A stretch of 64,000 nucleotides of DNA from Cryptomeria japonica. Lineage: Eukaryota; Streptophyta; Pinopsida; Cupressales; Cupressaceae. The stretch is from contig NC_081406.1 of the NCBI RefSeq assembly GCF_030272615.1, positions 266,520,192 to 266,584,191 on the forward strand. The letters run 5' to 3'. The stretch's first letter is position 1. Each line of letters opens with the position of its first letter. The position numbers and the translations under genes were made by a program. Of this stretch, positions 57,161 through 64,000 are shown in pieces. The notes beneath the pieces are model-generated. The model was not told the DNA's origin, did not search any database, and was given only the letters and a program-made list of their open reading frames with translations.

Positions 57161-60100
57161 ATGACAAGAGGAAGAGGAAGAGGAAGAGGAAGGGGTAATG
57201 GAAGACGTACTAGGAGTCAAAGGGAGGTAAGCCATGAGGAAAACCATGAGGAAAACCATGAAGGAAACCATGAGGAAGATCATGAAGAGGTTCGACACAA
57301 CCCAGGGAATAACGGAGATGGGGTCCAAGCTATAATCGACCTTCTAACCGAACAAAGAGATAAAATCAACTTCTTGGAACAATCACTGCAGGACCTTAGG
57401 GAAAGGCAGAATGACTATGAGAACAGAAGTGGTACCGAGAATGGAAACCCTGGTAGCAATCAAGGAAATGTGATGGGTAATGGAAAGGAAAATAACATAT
57501 TGGAACTCTCCAAGGATTTAAAGAAAATCACCCCTCCTAAGTTCGATGGGAGGCAGATTGGTGAAGGGGCTGAGAATTGGCTAAATGAAATGGAAAAATA
57601 TTTTGAGCTAAGAGATTTTAGCGAAACAACCAAGGCTTTATGGGGCTCCTATCAACTCACAGGGGAGGCGGCTAGTTGGTGGACCAACACCAAGGAACAA
57701 AATGGGTATAATAGGGATACGATCACATGGGATCAATTTGTTCACCATTTTCAAGATAGGTGGCTCCCTCAATTGTTCTTTGATGAGAAAGTGACAGAAT
57801 TCCATAATCTACGTCAAGGGCCCCTATCTGTTCAACAATATTGGGATAAGTTCGCCAAGTTGCTTAAATATGTGCCTATGTACCAAAAGGATGAAGAAGG
57901 CCAAGCAAGGAAATTCATTTTGGGGCTGAATACCAACATAGGGGCAGAGGTTGATATGCATGGACCCAGAAATATGAATGAAGTACTTGAAAAGTCCCTA
58001 AGGCAAGAGAGGAAGATTCAAACACTAGCAGGACGGAACTATAATGGGAACCACTCATTTAAAAGGAAGCAAGAATTCAATGGAAACACTAATTTCAACA
58101 AGGGTCAAAGGAATAACTCTTCCGAAAGGAGACCACCGCCTAATCAATATCAGAGGAATGGAAATGATAATAACAAGGGCAATAATAACAGGGGCAATAA
58201 TAACAGGGGCAACTATAACAGGAATGACCAACAGAACAGGATAACTTATCCACCCAGGGGAAATGAAACAAGGAATGATCCCCCTAGAAATCAAGGTAGG
58301 AGAGGTCCTCCAGGTGGATGCTTTATGTGTGGGGAAAACCATTTTGCTAGAGAGTGCCCCAGGATGCAAGGACAAATTAGGGCCAATCAACCCCAACAAG
58401 GTCCCCAACAGAGGATTCATGCAGCGGTTAGGAACCAAAGAAGAAGATACCAGAATGTTCCCGTGGAAACTACAGGTACACTATTTGAACAACCATTATC
58501 AATTCTAATTGACACCGGATCATCTGAATGTTTCATCTCACCTGAATTAGTAAACAAATATGCATTAAAAGTTAATCAAATGGAGTCATCATGGATGGTT
58601 CAATATGGGGATAAGGCAACTAGGGAAGTAACTATGTGTTTACCGAGGGCAAGGGTACAATTCCCTGAGTTCGAAACAAGGGTAGATCTCTATGTGGCAC
58701 CCCTAGGATTATATGATGTAATTATGGGAATGAGTTGGTTAGCAGACCATCAAGCTAATGTAGATTGTTATAGCAAAGTTGTTGAATGTTTGGATGATGG
58801 GGGGAAAAGGGTCAAAATCCAAGGAAAGTTTAAACCCATTAATATAGAAACTATCTCAGCAATGCAATTAAAGAAGGAAAGGAGAAGAGGGGGACAAATC
58901 TTTATGGTTGAAATTGATGAAGGAAAGGAGGAAAATACACCAACATTTGAAAATACCCCTTTCTTAAAGGAGTTTAAGGATGTTTTTCCAGAAGAACTAC
59001 CCGGTTTACCCCCTAAGAGAAAGTTTGACTTTTCTATCGAAGTACTCCCAGGAGCTGAACCAGTATCAAGGGCACCTTACCGGATGAACACAACCGAATT
59101 ACAAGAGCTCAAAATGCAATTAGAGGAACTCTTAGCTAAGGGTTTAATAAGGCCAAGTGTATCACCATGGGGAGCGCCAGTTTTATTTGTTAAGAAGAAG
59201 GATGGAACCTTAAGGCTATGCATCGACTATAGGATGTTGAACAAAGTCACCATAAAGAATAGGTATCCCTTACCTCGCATAGAGGACCTTTTTGACCAAA
59301 TGAAAGGAGCGGCAGTTTTCTCAAAGATAGATCTCCGGTCAGGGTATCATCAACTCAGAATTAAGGAAGAAGACATTCCGAAGACAGCTTTCAGGACGAG
59401 GTATGGACATTATGAATTCACAGTAGTTCCTTTTGGAGTAACTAATGCCCCAGCTGCATTCATGAACCTAATGAATAGTGTATTCCATGACTACTTGGAT
59501 AAATTTGTTTTGGTATTTTTGGATGACATATTGATTTACTCTAGAAATGAAGAGGAACATTTAGTGCACCTACAAATTGTTTTGCAAAGATTGAGAGAAC
59601 ATAAGTTATATGGAAAATTGTCCAAATGTGCCTTCTTTGAGGAAAAGATTCACTATCTTGGGCATATAATATCAAAGGAAGGAATAGCAGTCGACCCAGA
59701 TAAAATAAAGGCGATAGTAGAATGGCCAATCCCTAAGAATGTTTCGGAGGTAAGAAGCTTTATGGGGCTAGCAAGTTACTATAGGAGGTTTGTGGAAGGA
59801 TTCTCTAAGATAGCAAACCCCATCACCTCGTTGCAAAGGAAGGGCAAAAGGTTTGTATGGACCGAGCAAAGTGATAAGGCATTTCAAATCTTGAAGGGAA
59901 AACTAACTTCAGCACCCATTCTAAAGGTACCAGATCCAAATGGACACTTCACAGTCATAACAGATGCTTCTATTGAAGGGTTAGGAGGAGTACTTGTCCA
60001 AGATGAAGGGGTAGTGGCCTACGAATCTAGGAAGCTAAAGACTCATGAAGTCAATTATGCACCCCATGACTTAGAGTTGGCAACAATTGTGCATGCCCTG

Positions 60101-61768
60101 CAAAAATGGAGACACTTCTTACTAGGGAAGCCCTTTGAGCTTAAGTCAGATAACCAAGGACTAAAATACATCTTTACCCAACCTCACTTAAATGCCAGAC
60201 AAAGAAGGTGGTTAGAGTTTCTAAGTGAATATGATTTTGAAATTGAATATATTAAGGGAAAAGAAAATAGGGTGGCAGATGCCTTAAGTAGGAGGAGACA
60301 CTTGATGACTATAGCAACCTTCAAAACCTCTTTCAAAAGGCAAGTAATGGATGAACAAGGACATGACCCATGGTATGAGCAAGTCAAATTAACTATAAGA
60401 CACAACCCGACCGATCCTAAGGTCGAAGGGTATACATTAGATGAAGATGGGTTGCTCAGATACAATAATAGAATCTATATTCCTAATTCAGGGAATTTAA
60501 GGGAAGTAGTCTTGTCGGAGGCTCACAATGCCCCTTATTCAGGCCACCCAGGAGTTAACAAACTTTATGCAGATCTAAAGAAGCTATACTTTTGGCAAGG
60601 GTTGAAGAGCGATATTGTCAAGTATGTAGCTAAATGTTTGGAGTGTCAAAGAGTAAAGGCAGAACATAGACACCCAGCTGGATTGTTGCAATTGCACGAT
60701 GTACCTCAACATAAGTGGCAAGTTATTAGCATGGATTTTGTACAAGGGTTACCCATGTCACCTTCTAGGCATGATGCAATAATGGTGGTAATTGACAAAC
60801 TCACTAAGGTGGCACACTTTATACCAGGAAATCTGACGGATGATGCACCCACCTTGGCTAGACGCTTTGTTAAGGAGATAGTTAGGTTGCATGGAATACC
60901 AGAGAAAATCATATCAGACAGAGATGCAAGATTCACTTCCAGGTTTTGGACCACTCTTCAATCAGCTCTAGGAACTCAACTAAATTTTAGCACCGCATAC
61001 CATCCGGAAACCGACGGTCAGACAGAAAGGACAAATCAGATTATGGAAGACCTGCTTCGCATGTACTGCATGGACCAACAGAGGAAATGGGAAGAGTACC
61101 TACCTTTGGTAGAGTTTGCCTACAATAATACATATCAAACATCTTTGGGAATGGCACCTTTTGAAGCTTTGTATGGTAGACCATGTCGAACACCTTTGAG
61201 TTGGGATAGTCTTGAAGATAGAGTGATTATTGGGCCAGATATGTTGAAAGAAATGGAAAGGAAAACTAAGGAAATTAGGCAAAGATTGAAGGAAGCCTCG
61301 GATAGGCAGAAAAGTTATGCAGACAAAAATAGAACACCAAGGGAGTTTGAAGTAGGAGAGAAAGTCTTCCTAAGGGTTAGGCCACACAAGAGTTCCATAA
61401 GATTTGGGAAAAAGACTAAGCTTGCACCTCGTTATGTCGGACCTTTTGAAATATTGGGAAGAATTAATCTAGTTGCTTATCGGTTGGCCTTACCTCCCCA
61501 ATTGAGCCGAATCCATGATGTCTTCCATGTATCTCTTCTTAAAAAGTATGTACCTGATGAGAAACACATTTTGAATTGGGATGCTTTACAGGTCCAAGAA
61601 ATGGGAGGAATAATGATAGAGCCATTCAGAATCTTGGAGAGGCGCCAGTGCCAGTTGCGCAACAGAGAGGTTGATCAGTGCAAAGTGCAATGGGACCAGT
61701 ATGATGAAAAGAATGCCACGTGGGAGGATACTAAGGAGATGCAGCAGTTGTTTCCTTTTTTGTTTTGA
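57161..61768 (+). CDS. Tekay/Del gag-pol polyprotein, intact
   Basis: This is a single 1535-codon frame without stops. Residues 1-20 are an Arg-Gly run, followed by His/Glu repeats. Gag spans about 120-380 ([23 protein letters not shown]). The zinc knuckle [13 protein letters not shown] is at 387-399, with a CX2CX3HX4C spacing. The protease has DTGSS at 451-455. RT has [12 protein letters not shown] near 725 and FLDD at 786-789. RNase H starts with ITDAS (Asp 935). Integrase has an HHCC finger (His 1122, Cys 1159, Cys 1162) and a DD35E triad, Asp 1192, Asp 1253 and Glu 1289, with exactly 35 residues between the last two. A GPF-type module (YVGPFEILG) lies near 1428, and a chromodomain-like tail ([17 protein letters not shown]) near 1506-1522. 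Integrase plus this tail would direct insertion. The start is the first ATG after the primer site in this frame. Confidence 0.95.
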   Translation: MTRGRGRGRGRGNGRRTRSQREVSHEENHEENHEGNHEEDHEEVRHNPGNNGDGVQAIIDLLTEQRDKINFLEQSLQDLRERQNDYENRSGTENGNPGSNQGNVMGNGKENNILELSKDLKKITPPKFDGRQIGEGAENWLNEMEKYFELRDFSETTKALWGSYQLTGEAASWWTNTKEQNGYNRDTITWDQFVHHFQDRWLPQLFFDEKVTEFHNLRQGPLSVQQYWDKFAKLLKYVPMYQKDEEGQARKFILGLNTNIGAEVDMHGPRNMNEVLEKSLRQERKIQTLAGRNYNGNHSFKRKQEFNGNTNFNKGQRNNSSERRPPPNQYQRNGNDNNKGNNNRGNNNRGNYNRNDQQNRITYPPRGNETRNDPPRNQGRRGPPGGCFMCGENHFARECPRMQGQIRANQPQQGPQQRIHAAVRNQRRRYQNVPVETTGTLFEQPLSILIDTGSSECFISPELVNKYALKVNQMESSWMVQYGDKATREVTMCLPRARVQFPEFETRVDLYVAPLGLYDVIMGMSWLADHQANVDCYSKVVECLDDGGKRVKIQGKFKPINIETISAMQLKKERRRGGQIFMVEIDEGKEENTPTFENTPFLKEFKDVFPEELPGLPPKRKFDFSIEVLPGAEPVSRAPYRMNTTELQELKMQLEELLAKGLIRPSVSPWGAPVLFVKKKDGTLRLCIDYRMLNKVTIKNRYPLPRIEDLFDQMKGAAVFSKIDLRSGYHQLRIKEEDIPKTAFRTRYGHYEFTVVPFGVTNAPAAFMNLMNSVFHDYLDKFVLVFLDDILIYSRNEEEHLVHLQIVLQRLREHKLYGKLSKCAFFEEKIHYLGHIISKEGIAVDPDKIKAIVEWPIPKNVSEVRSFMGLASYYRRFVEGFSKIANPITSLQRKGKRFVWTEQSDKAFQILKGKLTSAPILKVPDPNGHFTVITDASIEGLGGVLVQDEGVVAYESRKLKTHEVNYAPHDLELATIVHALQKWRHFLLGKPFELKSDNQGLKYIFTQPHLNARQRRWLEFLSEYDFEIEYIKGKENRVADALSRRRHLMTIATFKTSFKRQVMDEQGHDPWYEQVKLTIRHNPTDPKVEGYTLDEDGLLRYNNRIYIPNSGNLREVVLSEAHNAPYSGHPGVNKLYADLKKLYFWQGLKSDIVKYVAKCLECQRVKAEHRHPAGLLQLHDVPQHKWQVISMDFVQGLPMSPSRHDAIMVVIDKLTKVAHFIPGNLTDDAPTLARRFVKEIVRLHGIPEKIISDRDARFTSRFWTTLQSALGTQLNFSTAYHPETDGQTERTNQIMEDLLRMYCMDQQRKWEEYLPLVEFAYNNTYQTSLGMAPFEALYGRPCRTPLSWDSLEDRVIIGPDMLKEMERKTKEIRQRLKEASDRQKSYADKNRTPREFEVGEKVFLRVRPHKSSIRFGKKTKLAPRYVGPFEILGRINLVAYRLALPPQLSRIHDVFHVSLLKKYVPDEKHILNWDALQVQEMGGIMIEPFRILERRQCQLRNREVDQCKVQWDQYDEKNATWEDTKEMQQLFPFLF

Positions 61769-61829
61769 ACATGAACTATAAACTCTTTTGAATGCATTTA
61801 ATAAGTGCATCGGGACGATGCACAGATTT

Positions 61830-61842
61830 AAGGGGGGGAGGA
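61830..61842 (+). promoter_or_regulatory. Polypurine tract of Tekay element
   Basis: AAGGGGGGGAGGA runs directly into TGTCACAACC, the 3' LTR start. It lies 61 bp after the gag-pol stop. Confidence 0.9.
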
Positions 61843-63508
61843 TGTCACAACCCTCCTTTATCACCTTTTGATTTAAATACAAAACTCTATTATATTTCTT
61901 TTGGATAAACTATTGAATGAATATTGTAAAGGAATTAAAAAAAAATAATAATAATAATAATAATAATAAATCACACACACATGGAATACATATATATATA
62001 TTTTTTAATTGGTTATTTAATTTCCCTCACCCAAATTAAGGCACATGTTGTAGGAGGAATAAGAAGCTTCTAGAGGCTTCTCCACCACCCTGCATGTAAC
62101 TCCTCCCACTAAGCCTAATCAATTTGCATGGAGGCCAAATTGGGAGAGAATCTCTTTTTTTTTCAATTAAAAATTAGGTAGTGGGAATTTGAAATTTCTT
62201 TATAAAAGATGTACAAGTTTCAAAATGGGTGGTTGGCTATTCCATAAGAAATTCTGCAAGTAAAATTTTCCTTTGTAGTCAATTTTCATTTTCAGCTAAG
62301 ATTTTGTTGGGAGGACGTCTCTTCAAATTTGGAGGATCAAGGAAGACTCTACACCATTTTCAAGCACCCAGGTTCTTTCAAACTTAGTTTCATGCATCTT
62401 ATTCTTGTTGTAGATTAGATTTGATTAAATTATTTAGGAAATTAGAATCATTTGATGAGAATGAGATTCATTTGTTTCAGATTTTTGATAAGAATTAGTT
62501 TCAGTTTTTGATAAGAAGTAGATTAAATTGTTTGATAAAAAGTAGATTAAATTGTTTGATGAGAATGAGATTCATTGTTTCAGATTTTTGATAAAAATTA
62601 GTTTCAATTTTTGATAAGAAGTAGATTAAATTGTTTGATGAGAATGAGATTCATTTGTTTCAGATTCTTGATAAAAAGTAGATTAAATTGTTTGATGAGA
62701 ATGAGATTCATTGTTTCAGATTCTTGATAAAAATTAGTTTCAGTTTTGATAAGAAGTAGATTAAATGGTTTAGGGGATTAGAGTCATTTGATGAGAATTA
62801 GATTCATTGTTTTCAGACCTTTTTTAAAAAAAAATTTAGATCCATTCGTTTCAAATTTTGATAAGAATTGGATTCATCCAGATTAAATCGTTAAAATATC
62901 TTATTAAGTTTTAGATTTGAAGAACTAATTCAAAACTACCTTCATCTCTTTTCTCCAGAATCTTTTCTCTGGTTATTGATTTAAAGTCTGAAATGTATTC
63001 TGGTTATTGATTTGAAGTCTGAAATGTATATTCGAAAGGATCTCGCTGTAATCAATCTCTCTAAGAATTCTCATCCTCTGTAGAAATACGTTTAACATTT
63101 CCCCTTTGTGAAAGATTTTCCCTGTGTGTACAAATAAAATTATCTCTTTTTTTTCTGTGAATAGATCTCCCTGTGTGTACAAACAAATTTTCTCTTTTCT
63201 CTGTGAATAGATCTCCCTGTGTACAAACAAATTTTCTCCTTTCTCTGTGAATAGATCTCCCTGTGTAGAGAACAAAAGAAATGGAAAAAAAAAAAAAAAG
63301 AAGAAGAACCTCTCTCGTTACTGCTTCATTGTATTTGGTCCCTGAAATTTAATCTGTAACATTATTATTATTATTATACCTGTTGAAAATGCAATAACTC
63401 CTGCATCAAAAAAAAATAATAATATATATATATATATAAACATATATATTTATATACATATATATATATATATTTATATACACACATATATATATATGTA
63501 TATATTAC

Positions 63509-63540
<32 letters not shown>

Positions 63541-64000
63541 CAAAAAAAAAAGAAAGAAATCATTTCAAACTTTAAGAAAAATCCCCTAGAAACCCGTAAC
63601 GCACGGCGTTCAACGTAGAGGAACGGCAGCATGCAGGGTGGGTACTTTAAAACCGTCGCAGGGTACGGAGGGGGCCCGCGGTATCCCCTCATCCCTGCAG
63701 ACCTGCGCATGCAGGGCCGCAGGGGTGATGGGACCCGTGGTCCCCACCCCGCACCCTATTTACTAACCAAACAAAACAAGTTATTTTAATTAAAGTTTTT
63801 TTTTCCCTTCTAATTTGTAAATTGAAGTTTTAATTGGGTTTTTTTTATATATATATAAAAATACTCTATGTCAATTTCTATTGGTTATTTAGTTAATTTT
63901 TTTTTAGTTTGATAGTAACGGCATTTAGGAAATAATGAATTTTTTATTATAAACTTAAAATATCGTATTTCGACTTAGAAAAATTGGGCTAATATGTAGC
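61843..64000 (+). repeat. Tekay element 3' LTR, cut by window end
   Basis: It matches 53370-55463 throughout. Differences are roughly two dozen substitutions by eye plus length changes in TAA, A and TA runs. The TA/TATG run at 63423-63535 is about 60 bp longer than at 54944-55002. The last about 1.5 kb is outside the window. Confidence 0.93.

Larger units (their letters stand above)
53370..64000 (+). mobile_element. Tekay/Del-type Ty3/gypsy chromovirus, young and near-complete
   Basis: It has 5' LTR 53370-57006, primer site 57009-57020, one gag-pol ORF 57161-61768, a polypurine tract ending at 61842, and a 3' LTR from 61843 that runs past the window end. By extrapolation from the 5' LTR the element should end near 65.5 kb. 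The visible 2.1 kb of the two LTRs differ by only about one percent by my count by eye, plus repeat-length changes, so insertion was recent. Domain order is protease, RT, RNase H, integrase, then a short C-terminal chromodomain-like tail, with LTRs over 3 kb. Together these indicate the Tekay/Del lineage. The base before the LTR is part of ATCAA (53365-53369), whose mate lies outside the window. Confidence 0.93.

Noticed and set aside
57125-61882. Minus-strand ORFs of 60-127 codons under the Tekay gag-pol
   Set aside because: They are antisense shadows of the long coding frame.

Overview
The window is about 64 kb of repeat-dense plant nuclear DNA with no recognisable single-copy host gene and no RNA gene. 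Nearly everything assignable is a retrotransposon: plant-type L1 LINEs with RNase H domains, Ty1/copia elements (Sirevirus-like and a Tork/TNT1-like one) primed by initiator-Met tRNA, and a Ty3/gypsy Tekay/Del chromovirus. The AT-rich background, stacked old insertions and long LTRs suggest a large-genome seed plant, possibly a conifer; this is inference, since no species-diagnostic gene is present.

Layout. 1-1018: remnant of an LTR related to element C, with a 31-bp palindromic tandem repeat. 1021-3092: no gene; one LTR-like minus-strand TATA box. 3093-16019: a minus-strand L1 (L1-a: ORF1, endonuclease, RT, RNase H), split inside its RT by a 5.08-kb TG...CA insertion (D, 6986-12067, perfect target duplication ACTCC) that carries a long broken ORF of unknown function. 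16021-17160: microsatellites, including a 6-bp array that changes monomer in register. 17780-19592: the 3' half of a plus-strand Sirevirus-like element (G) with tandem zinc knuckles and several polypurine tracts. 19593-35493: a three-level nest. Element C (minus, gypsy-like, decayed) holds element A (minus, Sirevirus-like, perfect duplication TAATC) in its left LTR, and A holds element B (minus, copia, nearly intact gag but no pol) in its right LTR. 35494-36800: AT-rich repeat and an unrecognised plus-strand ORF fragment. 36730-39042: a 5'-truncated minus-strand L1 (L1-b). 39430-52834: a plus-strand L1 (L1-c) ending in poly(A), interrupted by a full-length dead copia element (E, 41130-47641) in the endonuclease and by a solo LTR (F, 49024-50383) in the RT. 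52835-53369: a 41-bp tandem repeat and a GA-rich tract. 53370 to the window end: a young Tekay/Del element with 3.6-kb LTRs and one uninterrupted 1535-codon gag-pol ORF; its 3' LTR runs off the window.

How the parts relate. Insertion order can be read from the nesting: C, then A, then B; L1-a, then D; L1-c, then E and F. Only the Tekay element looks able to make its own replication proteins. The others are dead, deleted or fragmentary. A, B and F share a G-run motif near one LTR end, and A and G share an array of zinc knuckles, so one Sirevirus-like lineage has repeatedly colonised this locus.
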